Below, one piece after another: positions 24,629 through 36,260 of a stretch of 64,000 nt of DNA. The position numbers were made by a program, and so were the translations under genes. The number at the start of each line of letters is the position of its first letter. Positions within the stretch are counted from its first letter, which is position 1. The notes beneath the pieces are model-generated. The model saw only the letters and a program-made list of their open reading frames with translations. It did no database searches and had not been told where the DNA came from. The DNA comes from Primulina eburnea. Its lineage: Eukaryota; Streptophyta; Magnoliopsida; Lamiales; Gesneriaceae. The stretch is taken from the NCBI RefSeq assembly GCF_022965805.1, contig NC_133101.1, positions 10,887,069 through 10,951,068 of the forward strand. The letters are read 5' to 3'.

Positions 24629-27600
24629 AGAAAAGAGACTTTAAAATTTCTTCCACTGCCTTCACAATTTCTGAAGAATTTGTCTCAAGAACTTGGCCAC
24701 CCAAAATAATTTCGTCTAAAATTGTATGCATCTGCAAGAACAGATCAAAAAAGGTATCAGTCCACGGTCAGATATAAGTCCACGGTCACTAGCACGACTT
24801 CTCAGATAGATAATAATCAAGGGAGCTGATCAAGTTAACTTTTCGTTAAGCCTCAGCTAAGGTGACATAGGTCTGATCAGCAAACAGAGATTCAACATGA
24901 TAGACATGGTGTAAAGCGAATACTTTGCGAAAGGCCAATCACTTTGGCATAGCAGATATAACGAAGCAGGCCAGTTGGAAAAATGGTTACAACTAGCATA
25001 GAACTGAGATCGGGTTTCCCCTCTCCATTTCTCAACAGTTGAGCAGCCAATTATGATTCCTCTGTAATAAGCCCATCAGAGAGATAAACACCAATATATA
25101 ACAACCATGCCTACCTAATGACAATCAGAGAGATAAACAACAATCTATAACAACCTATGCCTACCTAATGACAATCAGTTCGCAAGCTCGTGGATAAACA
25201 CAACCGCATTCTCAACCTAAGCAGCAGTCTTTTCATTTCCCAATGCTAAATATGATTCACTTTTGACACGAGACATTCATGAGCTAATCAAAAGTCAACG
25301 GAGCCACTTTATAATATAAGGGTTCAATCAAATTTCCTCAACTTAGAGCGATATAAAATTTTCACCATGTAGTGAATTTTACATGTTGAACCCCACACCC
25401 CAAAAACAAATTACAAGAAACTGATACAAGGAGGTCAGAATTTAACAAAATAAGTCTAACATGATAATTATAAAATCAAACTCTAATTTTAAACAAAAAA
25501 ATCATAAATGTATAGTTTTTATCGATAAAAATTGTATTTTTGGTTTCATATGTACGTCTCTTTGCGATTTTGAACATCTATGTTGTCAAATTCAGTCTTA
25601 GTATCTTCCGAATTTTGGCAATTTCAATATTTTTTCATCAAAAGTACTGATATGATACTACGTACGTCAGCGCCACGTTGGAAAAAGGATTTTACCAAAA
25701 AATAACAAAGATAACAGATTAAAATTGAAATTTGATAACATAGAGAACCAAAATCGCAAAGATACAAATATATAAGACCAAAAATGCAATTTTTTCATTT
25801 TTATTATGAATTATAAAAGAAAGAATCTTGCAGGAGAGAATTAAATTTTTCTTACCAACTAATCATGTTACTCTTCAATAACCGCTTCACACCACAAACT
25901 AGAACGCAAATAATTATATAAATATAATTAGACATAAAAAATTTCAATATATTAATTATAAAAAGAACATAAATATATGATATTGACGTTGTTCTTTTTA
26001 TATAAATATTCTTGAAAATTTTGTTCTGAAATACCCATTGTCTATTATATTAAATAGATATATTGTAGCATGATTTAATATTGATGTCTGTTCTGAAGCA
26101 CGATAACATGAAAAGTAGAATGTGAAAATGACTAATTAATTTTTGTCATTGGGGATCAAAATGAGCCTTCTCATTCATATCTTCAGTCGATCACAAACAA
26201 TTAGTTCACCCATTCGTCCAAGCTCACATGTCGGAGGCTTTTGCATGCATCAAAAACAAATAAATTTTACTTAATAAAATAATGTTTTAACAGCTTAAAC
26301 AATTGATTTATTTTCAATGTTTTATAATATTACATACATAACTGTTGTGAATTAAATGGATTGTTTACATTCTTCTTATGCTAATATCATTCTCAATTTT
26401 GCACCACCAAACTCCAAGGCTCTGGTTCCACTAGGACCACCCCTTATGGCTTATGTGCATCTTGTGGGTGATTAGTAGTCATAGCTAAATTAGTTTGGTA
26501 TAATATAGGATAAAATTACTACGTCAACTACCAACTTGCTCTTAAAAGACCATGGTGCTGCACACACTTCTATGACGATAAGCATAAAAAAGGTCTGACC
26601 TTGTTGAAATGGAAAACCACGTCAAGCTCGCACACATTGCTAAAACATCTGTCCATCGTCTCCACAAAAACTGTTTAAATAAATAAAGTAATCAAACAAA
26701 GCGAAAGGAATAGAGAATCCAAAACCTGTTTACATAACAACAAAAGGTAAGCAACCAGAGGAAAAGGAATAGAGAAAATCCAATTAAAACCAGCATTATA
26801 GGAACAAGTTTCAAAAAGTAGAAGATAATATAGAGCAATTTGTTAACCATCATACCAGTGCAAACCTACAAGTAGTTCCATCATCGAATAAAAATGACAA
26901 AGTCGAATTAGGGGCTGCATATTGAACAAATGAGAAAAAAGGCGGACATGAAAAAGATAATAATACCTAAAATTTAAGCATCCATCTTATGATATCCCAA
27001 CAATCTCCTTTTATCAACTTGATACCAAATTATCAGGGAATTATAAAGGTCGGTACCAAAACTAGGAAGATTATATCATCCAAGATTATGACATGTTACC
27101 ACGAAGAGACACATAAATAATGTTTGAATCCAAAATATGTTCAGAAGCAATTGACAGCATGCAACTCTAAACAAATGTTATGCATTCACCCGCTTGACAT
27201 AATTGGCAGCAAAATAAAATTTTCAAACGAATCTCCATGATCAGAAATTGAAAATTATCTCTGAGATAGTAGTACTACAGGTCTTAACACATACAAAGGA
27301 AAACCATGTATACGATCAGGAAAACCTGTTTATAATTTTATTTTGAAATTTACAACTAAGGTCGTATTGTGGACTTTCCCATTTTCTAAACTATGCATTC
27401 CTCTTCCTAGTTACTATCTCAACTATCACAAGACCTGTAAAATTAGAGCACAAACCTCTAGATTGAACTATAAAAACTTAAATCATCAAATGATCAGTTA
27501 AAGATACCTTGCATGAGATCTAGCATAGCAAGCTCATTCTCAGAATTATCAAAAATGAAGACAAAGTACAACGCAGCATATGTTTTGCACACAAGCCGCA

Positions 27601-28059
27601 CGTCCTGCGAGTCAAGAACTTAAATCACAAACAAATCCATATGATATAAATCCTCTGGTTTATATGAATGCTAGATAGATAGCATACCTTTCCAAAAATA
27701 GAATCTGCTTTAACAAAATTACTGACATTCTCAACTCTACTGCACAAAACTGCAAGGAGAAGCACCATAAACGAACTGTAGACAATTCAGACATTATCAA
27801 ACCATGAAAAAACTGAACTCACTTCTGTAGATGCTCCGAATCGCCTCCTGCTGCTTCTCCACGGGCTAATCTTACATTTCAAATTACAATCTTAATAAAA
27901 AAATCAGACAAAAAAGGCGTAAAAGAACACTGAATAATGAAGGAAAAATCGAGTTTAATTGTCCATATACTGTGAAAAGAATATGATAACCTCGAATTCG
28001 TAGAATTTGACGAGGTGAGGCTTGCCCTGATCGTTCATTACTATTACTCCTCGTATCAT
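24451..28059 (-). CDS. AP3S: AP-3 complex subunit sigma, 7 small exons
   Basis: The sigma-3 subunit is the small chain of the AP-3 adaptor, which in plants sorts cargo to the vacuole. Exons in transcription order are 28059-27991, 27865-27823, 27749-27688, 27604-27508, 26670-26600, 24731-24640 and 24514-24451. They total 498 nt (165 residues), matching the family size of about 165. The start reads MIRGVIVMNDQGKPHLVKFY, typical of clathrin-adaptor small chains. Later peptides are YAALYFVFIFDNSENELAML, VETMDRCFSNVCELDVVF and LDEIILGGQVLETNSSEIVK. The protein ends SGWQGR. All junctions are phase-consistent with GT-AG sites. The exon 6 donor is weak (aa|GTCTCT) and is followed by a (CT)n tract. 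Identification is by recalled similarity to the Arabidopsis protein. Confidence 0.93.
24592..24627. repeat. (GA)n microsatellite in AP3S intron 6
   Basis: About 18 GA units, read as (CT)n on the gene strand, begin about a dozen bases after the exon 6 donor inside a 125-bp intron. Confidence 0.95.
25526..25796. mobile_element. MITE-like element with about 50-bp inverted ends, in AP3S intron 5
   Basis: The left end aaaaattgtatttttggttt..tctttgcgattttg is the imperfect reverse complement of the right end caaaatcgcaaagat..aagaccaaaaatgcaatttt. The interior is non-coding. It sits in the 1868-bp intron between exons 5 and 6 of AP3S. Its superfamily is uncertain. Confidence 0.7.
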
Positions 28060-29684
28060 TTTTCTTCACCGATTCCTCCCAGAATCTCGTAGCTTTTCTT
28101 GTTATTTCCCGACGCTGCTGTTAAAGTCGCGTTTGGACAAGAAGGTGATGTTAAAGTCGCGTTAGGCCGTTGCGCGAGTAAAGATGCAATTGAGACTGAT
28201 CGAACTGAATTCTTGAATGTTTGAGCTTAATTTATTTATAATCGAAACGATCTCGAATTCTATTTAACGAATATATTCATGATACACGAGTTTATTCAAA
28301 TTTTTTTTGAGTTTAAACGAGCTTAATAAATATAAATTATATATTTAAATTTTCATTAAATTCATTAAAAAAAATTATATGTTTTGAGAAAAATATAACA
28401 TTGTTATTAAAATTTGTAAATTTATTAAAATAAACAAATTTAATAAATTTTCTATATATTTCATAAATAACGTATTGAATCAATAAATCAAATATCAAAA
28501 CTATTATTTTTTTATCTGAGAGTTGACTAATGAACTTACCAACGAATATGTTCACGAGCTAATAAGACGAATATTTTAAAGCTTGAGCTTGACTTCTTTA
28601 TCTTAATGAGCTTCATTAAACGAGTTCAAACGAGCTTTTATCGAATCAAGCTTCGAATAGCTAACAAACGATTTGATTCATTTACGTCTGTACTTGCGAA
28701 GATGGAGGAAATTATGTGCAGCTTTGGATCAACACCTTGGTCATCATTTGGTTTCAATAAACAAGTGATTTGAACAAATCAAGGAGAGAAATTAAATTCA
28801 CCAATGACATGAGCGTCATTTACTTGAGCTAAAGATGATTTCATATAAGAAACTAGTGAAAATATTTGCATTAATACTAGGCTTGCTAGATAATTGATGG
28901 ACGCTCTCTCTTTCATCTTTCTTACTTATCATCCATCGCAAGTGTGGAAACATACAGAATCGTGTCTAATATCAAGAAAAATTTAATTTTCAAATATAAG
29001 TTCGAATAATTATTATTATTTTTTTACTCGAATAAGAGCTTATTTCAAAATATGGAAGCATATTTGCGAGTTGTTCGAAACTATTGTTTGAAGTAGTGAT
29101 TCGTGAAATGTCGAGAAAGCTCGGCTCAAATTATTAATTATACTAATAAAATATTAACTTTTGCAAATAATTCGTGAAAATTTCTGACAAAAATAATTTG
29201 GGTTCAACCTCACATATAAATTATGAATAAGAGGCCTTGTGAGAAGTATAGGCCCAAGCTAGGTCCAACTGCCCGATCAACATAATAATCAATCAAAGAA
29301 AATTAGGCCATTAGCCCCATTCTAAGCAGACCTACCCAACTCTGTATAAATAGGTAAGGGGCCGAGGTTTAAAAAGGGTTGTGTCTCCAAACGGCAACTC
29401 TGAAAATTAAATTTCTGGGGCCGAGTTTTCGAACTCCTGCCCTTATTACAAGTGGCCGGAGTTTCAAATCCGAGATCATTGGAAAGTTTTATTTTTTAAA
29501 AATAATACAAAAATAATTATTATTGGTTAAATGTGCATGAGTGATAGTGATAACGAAACTGATGACCTTCTAAGAAGTTCTCGTACGTCAAGGTGCTGAC
29601 GTTGAACCGCTTGACTTGGTTGGCTGGGTAGACCGTAAAGAGTGTCGCAAAATCTTAACGGGTGATAATGTCTCTGCTGAGGAC
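28060..29684. other. intergenic between AP3S and copia element 3, repeat-like
   Basis: The AP3S 5' UTR and promoter should lie just above 28059. From about 28200 to 28680 there are repeated cgagctt/gagcttaat/aacgagc motifs on both strands, a pattern common in decayed plant repeats. A candidate TATA (tataaatagg) lies near 29343. No coding exon was recognised. The open frame that starts at 29616 runs into the LTR and looks spurious. Confidence 0.5.
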
Positions 29685-29689
29685 ATAGT

Positions 29690-29929
29690 TGAAGAAATTG
29701 AGATAGAAAAAACTCTTATTCATACCGATTACATACACGTTACAAGTATATATAGAGATACCTTTAGTCAATCTCCATCACACGTAATTAGCCTAGGAAT
29801 ATGGAAATACAATAATCAGTTCCTACTAATAAGCCTATACAAAAATATACTCTAATTTCCTCCACTAATGTAGCAAGACATATATACACAGAGTATTCTT
29901 TAATGCTAATATTCTTGTATGCTTCAATA
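29690..29929 (-). repeat. 3' LTR of copia element 3
   Basis: It lies next to the polypurine tract complement ctccccctcaag (29930-29941). On the plus strand it runs from tgaagaaattgag to gcttcaata. It carries one more A than the other LTR. Confidence 0.95.
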
Positions 29930-29936
29930 CTCCCCC

Positions 29937-32900
29937 TCAAGCTGGATCCAAAGGATTGATGGATCCAAGCTTGCTCAAGAGCCTGTGGAACTGAGTAGTC
30001 GTCAATACTTTGGTGAACACATCGGCTAGTTGGTCATTAGAACGCACATATTGAGTGTTGATTAATTTTGATTGAACTTGTTGACGAATATAGTGACAGT
30101 CCACTTCAATATGTTTGGTTCTTTCATGGAACACGGGATTAGAGGCAATGTGCATAGCGGCCTGATTATCACAAAAAAGTTTCATAGGAATGGAGGTAGG
30201 ACAACCTAGATCAGAAAGAAGACTGTTGAGCCAGACAAGCTCACAGGCTGCAGAAGCCATCGCACGATACTCGGCTTCAGCGCTAGATCGAGCAACCACA
30301 TGTTTTTTACTCTTCCAAGACACCAAATTACCGCCAACAAACATGCAATAGCCAGTGGTAGAACGACGATCGAGTGCATTACCAGCCCAATCAGAATCGG
30401 TATATCCCATAATATTAGTGTGACCATTACGAGTCATGACTATTCCCCGACCAATCGTGCCTTTTAGATACCGTAATATACGTTTTACCATGCCTAGATG
30501 TTGAATGGTTGGGGCATGCATATGTTGACTAACAAGACTAACTGCAAACGTAATGTCCGGTCTCGTGATAGTCAAGTAGATGAGCTTTCCCACAAGTTTC
30601 TGATAGTAACTTGGTGAGTCAAGGGCCTTTTCAGTAGAGGCAAGCCTCAATTTGCTATCAAGAGGAGTAGCAACGGGTTTGGTGTGTAACATATCAGCAT
30701 CTTGAAGTAAGTCTAAAATGTATTTGCGCTGGTTAAGGAATAGTCCTTTGCTGGAGGTCGCCATTTCAATTCCAAGAAAGTACTTCAATGAACCAAGATC
30801 CTTGATTGGAAATATATGCTGAAGCTTTGTTTTGAACCGAGCAATAGAATCATTATTATTCCCGGTAATGATTAAGTCATCCACGTAGATCAATACCATA
30901 AGTTTATCCACTGAACCAAGTAGTACATAAAAAGATGAATCAGCTGAGCTCCTTTTAAAACCAAGAGCTTCAAGGGCAGTGCTCAACTTGGCATGCCACG
31001 CATGGGAACTTTGTTTCAAGCCATAAATTGATTTATGGAGTTTACAGACTAAGTTTGGATTTCCACTTTGAGGATGCCCGGGAGGAAGCTTCATAAACAC
31101 ATCTTCCTCGAGATCACCATGCAAGAATGCATTTTTTACATCCATCTGAAACAAGGACCACCCGTTATTGATAGCAACCGATAAAAGAACTCGTACTGTG
31201 GTCATCTTGGCAACGGGTGCGAAAGTTTCCTTGTAATCAACACCAAATTTCTGGGTGAAGCCTTGAGCAACAAGGCGTGCTTTATGTCTATCAAGAGATC
31301 CATCGGAATTGAATTTCCTTTTAAAAACCCAACGACTACCAACTGCATGTCTTCCTGGAGGGAGAGGCATTATAGTCCAAGTTTTGTTCTCAACAAGAGC
31401 AGTTAATTCTTCGTGCATAGCTTTCTGCCAAACAGCCTGGGATTTGGCTTCGTGGAAGTTCCTTGGCTCAGGAACGTTGGATATAGCTGTAAGGAAAGCA
31501 GTGTGCAGAGGTGAAAGTCGTTGGTAGGACATAAAATTAGTGACAGGGTACCTGACTGTTTGAGCAATATAATCTGCCAGTTTTGTTGGAGGGTGACGTA
31601 TCCGCGGAGGATTACGCCGGGAAAAAATTGGTTCACCTTGTGTATTGGGAATAACTTGCTCGGGTGATCCTGTAACTGTTTCCTTAGAAGGAACACAAGA
31701 GATATCCAAGCCATTATCACAGTGTTCTGAAATAGCTTGGCTAGGATGTGAATCTTGAGCAGATTGATGACCATAATCAGTGCTAGGCAACGGAAATAGC
31801 TCAGGCAGCTTCCCTTCTTGATTGGAGGCGACAAAGTATGGAATTTGTTCAGCAAAGCGGACATCTCTAGTCACATATAACTTCTTGGAGAGAACGTCAT
31901 AACATTTGTATCCCTTTTGTGTTTGAGAATAACCAAGAAATATGCACTTAACAGCTCGAGGATCAAGTTTGTCACGGTGAGCAGTTGAGACATGTGCAAA
32001 ACAAGTGCATCCAAAAATTTTGAGATGAGACAAGTCTGGTGCTTTGCCCTGCAATACTTCAAGTGGACATTTAAAATCCAGCACTCGACTGGGTAAGCGA
32101 TTCACAAGATAGGTAGCAGTGAGGATTCCATGCGACCAAAAATGTTTTGGAACATTCATTTGAAGCATTATGGCTCGAGTTTTCTCAAGCAAGTCACGAT
32201 TTTTACGTTCGGCAATCCCATTTTGTTGAGGTGTGTTGACACACCTAGTCTGATGTAAAATCCCATTAGAACTTAAATAGTTTGACATGTTATGAGACAT
32301 ATATTCTGAGCCATTGTCAGATCGAAAAGTTTTAATTTGAGCTGAAAATTGAGTGGTAACCAACATGTGAAAGTCTTTAAAGAACTCAAAAACTTCACTT
32401 TTTGATTTCAACAAGTACACCCAAGTAACCCTAGAGAAATCACCAATAAAGGTTACAAAATATTTAAAACCATCTATAGAAGTAGAAAAAGGTCCCCAAA
32501 CATCTGAATGTACAATCTCTAATGGTTGAGTGGTACGAGACAATGATGAGTTAAAAGGGAGCCTAGATGACTTAGAAAAATGACAGATATCGCAATCAAG
32601 TGTTCCTTTAGGTAGGACTTGATTTATTTTGCTAAGAACATTATTTGAAGGATGTGCTAGACGTCGATGCCATAAATTTTTCTCAGTAATGGGAGAGGAA
32701 ATAGCTTGGAATCCCTTGGTAACTTTAGAGTTTGGAAAGAAATAGTAGAGTCCTTGCAAATGAAATCCTTCACCAATCATCTCCTTGGTGACGAGGTCCT
32801 GAAAGATGACCTTGTAAGGAGTAAATATAACCTCAAAATTGAGCGAGGATGTCAATTTTTGAACAGAAAGCAACTGAAATGGAAAGGATGGAACATATAG

Positions 32901-33025
32901 AACATCAGACTCTATGGTATCTGAAACAAGTTTAATCTTGCCCTTACCCTTTACAGGAGCACCATTCCCATTTGCTACAGATACTAGAGAAGGTGTGGAG
33001 AAAGAATGAAAATCATATTACGGGT
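29937..33025 (-). pseudogene. copia pol of element 3 (frameshifted against gag)
   Basis: From its first in-frame Met at 32873 the frame is open for 978 residues, and it stays open upstream to about 33020. Protein order is the rest of the protease, the HHCC module (WHRRLAHP .. CDICH), and integrase with HSDVWGP, RSDNGSEYM and NGIAERKN. Reverse transcriptase follows with YVDDLI near 30874-30891. RNase H has GYTDSDWAGN and FCDNQAAMH. The stop TGA overlaps the polypurine tract. All visible catalytic residues are present. The only defect I see is the frame change relative to gag at about 33010-33025. Confidence 0.93.
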
Positions 33026-34192
33026 TAAATTATTTGACATGTGATCTGTGGCACCAGAATCTATGACCCATACATCATGCAAACTGTTGATTTCGAAAAT
33101 AGTCTGAATACCTTGGTTGGTGTCAGGATTTGCATCAGCTGAGAAACCAGTAAAATGGCTAAGAGGTGCTATTGGTTGATCTTTTTCTTGATTAATGGCT
33201 CCTCCTTGAACAGCTCCCTGACCATTCCTGTCTTGTAAATAATTGGCGAAATCATTAAGTAAAGCAACATGATTAGAGGAAAAAGATTCAATGGAATGTG
33301 TAGCCACATGAGCCTTAAGGTCAAGAATTCGTTTTTGATATCCTCCGCCTTTCTGGTCTTTGGAGAATTTTGGCTTCAACTCTGGGTGAAGAATCCAGCA
33401 ACGATTAATCGAGTGACCAACAACATGGCAATGCTGACATTTGAGATCAGGACGTTTGCCCTTATAAGACTTTTCTTCAGAGGATGAGCGAGTAATATAG
33501 GCACGAACATCCGAAGGACTGTGATTGATAGCACGCGGCATGACTTTCCGGCGTACTTCTTCACTTTGAATGGTCGCGCAAATATTCTTGAAGGAAGGTA
33601 AATCAGTATTCATTAGAATATGACTCCTTAGATCCTCAAAATCAGGACTAAGACTGGCCAATAGCTGAAAAATGCGATCCTCCTCTGTCCTCTTCCGCAA
33701 AATAGTTGCATCAATTGTAGGTGGTCTATAAATCTCTAATTCGTTCCACAAACTCTTCAGACTCCCCAGCAAGCTTACGAATGGCTTCCCATCTTGATGA
33801 AGATTTGCAATCTCCCTGTGAATTTGGAAGATCCTGGCAGAATTGTTTTGGTTGCCATACATGTCACGTACAGCATTCCAAAGATCCAAGGCAGATTCTG
33901 AATAGCTGAAAATTTCTGCAAGATCCCGCTCCATCGAGTTAAGAATCCATGACATAACCTGTTGATCCTTTGACAGCCAAGCCTCATACTCTGGCGAACT
34001 GGATTCAGGAGATTTGAGAGTCCCATTAATGAATCCCAATCTTGATCTACCACCAAGAGCAATGGTAATTGCTCTAGACCATGGAAGGTAATTGAATTCA
34101 TTTAGCAACACGGAACTTAATTTTTGAGAGGTGTTGACATCACCATCACCAATATCCTTCGTCCCTCCAATAGCAACAATGGCTTCTGCCAT
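32984..34192 (-). CDS. copia gag and protease start of element 3
   Basis: I start at 34192 (MAEAIVAIGGTKD). A longer open frame reaches into the LTR, but this Met lies just inside the primer-binding site and fits gag starts. The gag domain has LNEFNYLPWSRAI. An intact CCHC knuckle reads CQHCHVVGHSINRC. The protease motif WVIDSGATDHM sits near the end. The frame then leaves the pol frame and stops at 32984-32986. Copia elements usually have a single gag-pol frame, so a lost base at about 33010-33025 is the simplest explanation. Confidence 0.88.
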   Translation of the reverse strand: MAEAIVAIGGTKDIGDGDVNTSQKLSSVLLNEFNYLPWSRAITIALGGRSRLGFINGTLKSPESSSPEYEAWLSKDQQVMSWILNSMERDLAEIFSYSESALDLWNAVRDMYGNQNNSARIFQIHREIANLHQDGKPFVSLLGSLKSLWNELEIYRPPTIDATILRKRTEEDRIFQLLASLSPDFEDLRSHILMNTDLPSFKNICATIQSEEVRRKVMPRAINHSPSDVRAYITRSSSEEKSYKGKRPDLKCQHCHVVGHSINRCWILHPELKPKFSKDQKGGGYQKRILDLKAHVATHSIESFSSNHVALLNDFANYLQDRNGQGAVQGGAINQEKDQPIAPLSHFTGFSADANPDTNQGIQTIFEINSLHDVWVIDSGATDHMSNNLTRNMIFILSPHLL

Positions 34193-34234
34193 AACAATAA
34201 TTAAGAAAAATTTAAGCAGCGTACAATGATCACC

Positions 34235-34246
34235 GCTCTGATACCA
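34235..34246 (-). other. primer-binding site of copia element 3
   Basis: gctctgatacca on the plus strand is tggtatcagagc in the sense of the element, directly abutting the 5' LTR. Confidence 0.93.
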
Positions 34247-34485
34247 TGAAGAATTGAGATAGAAAAAACTCTTATTCATACCGATTACATACACGTTACA
34301 AGTATATATAGAGATACCTTTAGTCAATCTCCATCACACGTAATTAGCCTAGGAATATGGAAATACAATAATCAGTTCCTACTAATAAGCCTATACAAAA
34401 ATATACTCTAATTTCCTCCACTAATGTAGCAAGACATATATACACAGAGTATTCTTTAATGCTAATATTCTTGTATGCTTCAATA
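34247..34485 (-). repeat. 5' LTR of copia element 3
   Basis: It runs from tgaagaattgag to gcttcaata on the plus strand. It is identical to the other LTR apart from a single-base length change. Confidence 0.95.
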
Positions 34486-34490
34486 ATAGT

Positions 34491-35150
34491 CGACGGTATG
34501 AAAATAATAAGACTGATATCTAGGGATATAAGATAGTATCAATAGATAAACACGCACTATCTCGGATTCATGAGCCTAACAGCCCGACTCACTGACACTC
34601 AACTAATTACACTCTGCGCTCTTACAAACATAAGGAAATAAAATATCATATTGGCTAACAAATATAAATTTTGACTTGGTGGTCATAAGCGGTTGATCCT
34701 AATAATTATTTTTAAAGCAAATGGTCTTCAAAGCATCGTTCCAATAGTTAAATGTGTTTTGAATCCTTGTCAGATCGATTTTTTTCCTGCAGTCTCTGAC
34801 TAACTCAAAAAAAAATTCTACATTTCCTAACGTAAATGTATTTTTCAGATAAAATTGGTTACAAAACATTGAAAATTTGAAACAAATATATGCTTTTCAG
34901 AACTAAATATCTTATATTGGTTCATCTATATGATTTTGAGTACCTGAATATGTATAACAAATTTTAATATTAATGACACATCTTTTATAGATGAAAATTT
35001 AAATTTTAATATTAATGACACATCTTTTACGGATAAAAATGTGGTATAAAACCCTGAAAATATATTATTATGTTATATAGTATAATTATTATTTTTAATT
35101 AAAAAACTATCGAAATTAATCTGATAATGTGACCTTCACGAAAAATAGTG
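34491..35150. other. intergenic, no gene recognised
   Basis: AT-rich host sequence, continuing the sequence interrupted at 29689. I see no exon or named repeat in it. Confidence 0.5.
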
Positions 35151-35320
35151 AGTCTCATGTGAGATCGTCTCACGGATCCTAATCTGTTAGATGAGTCAAC
35201 CCTACCGATATTCACAATAAAAAATAATACTCTTAATATAAAAAGTAATACATTTTCATGGATAAACCTAATAAGAGATTCGTCTCACAAATACGACCCG
35301 TGAGACCGTCTCATACAAAT
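35151..35320. mobile_element. MITE with gagac..gtctca inverted ends
   Basis: The left end catgtgagatcgtctcacgg and right end cccgtgagaccgtctcatac are inverted repeats. The interior includes gagtcaaccctaccgatatt, aataatactcttaatat and ttttcatggataaacct. I remember this family as very common in Lamiales genomes. The target duplication is not clear. Confidence 0.75.
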
Positions 35321-35679
35321 TTTTGTCCACAAAAAAATGAAATCTCGATTGAGTATCCAATTGGATAAAAATATGTTTAATAATGAAATATTTTTTAATT
35401 AAAATTTAATATAATAACTTTCTCAATAAATATTATTATTATTAAAATAACAAAAATAATAATTATTAATATTCTATTATTTTAAAATTAAAAATAATAT
35501 TAAAATTAATATATAATTATATTATTATTATTATCTTGATTATTAATATTAACATCATTATTAAATTAGCATCATTTTTTTTTATTATTAATATAAAAAT
35601 TAAAATATCTAAAATAATAATCACATTATGATATAAATTTAATTTTTTTAAATTAATGAGACTGATCCTTGAGTCCATT
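35321..35679. other. AT-rich intergenic, nothing recognised
   Basis: Mostly runs of A and T with atta repeats. No coding signal was seen. Confidence 0.5.
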
Positions 35680-35689
35680 GATCTCATCT

Positions 35690-36250
35690 AGGAGTGTCAA
35701 AATCAGACACGACTCACAAATTCGAAAAAATCAATTTGAGTTTGGGGTTTTCGGGTTCGAGTCAGATCTGGTTGGACACGATAGCTGTCCTGAAAAAAAT
35801 GATTGCATTTGATTGGGTTTGGGCCAACCCGAGTTGGCCTGAAAATTTTAATTTTTTTTAAAAAATATAATTAATAAATATTGCTTATATTTTTATATAT
35901 TGTATGTTTGAAAAAAATATTTATTGTATATTTTTATCATAAATTTTCATAATTTAATATTTATTCTGAGCATTTTTTTAAAACAATTGTTTATTTGGTT
36001 TAGTAAATATACTTTATTTTTATACAATTAGATTTTCAAATTTAAATCATATATATGATGGAGATTTTGTTATTATGTGTTTAAATTAAAATATTTTTTG
36101 ATTTTTTTTTTAAAAAAATTAAAAATTCAAAATGAGGTTAATCGGGTTGATCGGATTCGAGTTCGGGTTAAGAGTTTTCGGGTTGGGGTTGAGCAATTTT
36201 TGAATAGTATATTGTTTAACCCGACCCAATCCACCCGAATTGACATCCCT
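35690..36250. mobile_element. non-autonomous DNA transposon with 10-bp target duplication
   Basis: The 561-bp element is flanked by perfect direct repeats gatctcatct (35680-35689 and 36251-36260). Its ends AGGAGTGTCAA and TTGACATCCCT are near-perfect inverted repeats. The sub-terminal regions are rich in cgggtt/acccga words on both sides, and the centre is AT-rich. A duplication of 9-10 bp favours the Mutator superfamily, whereas 8 bp would favour hAT. It has no coding capacity. Confidence 0.8.
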
Positions 36251-36260
36251 GATCTCATCT

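Larger units (their letters stand above)
29690..34485 (-). mobile_element. young full-length Ty1/copia retrotransposon
   Basis: The element lies on the minus strand, with its 5' LTR at 34247-34485 and 3' LTR at 29690-29929. The LTRs are identical except for one A in a short A-run (240 versus 239 bp). The target duplication ATAGT is perfect (29685-29689 and 34486-34490). With those edges the LTR reads TATTGAAG..CTTCA in its own sense, so it starts TA rather than TG. Gag and pol are each almost intact and are separated by one frameshift just after the protease active site. Confidence 0.96.

Noticed and set aside
29616..29855. 79-codon open frame crossing into an LTR
   Set aside because: Half of it is LTR sequence and the insertion target lies inside it; no recognisable protein.
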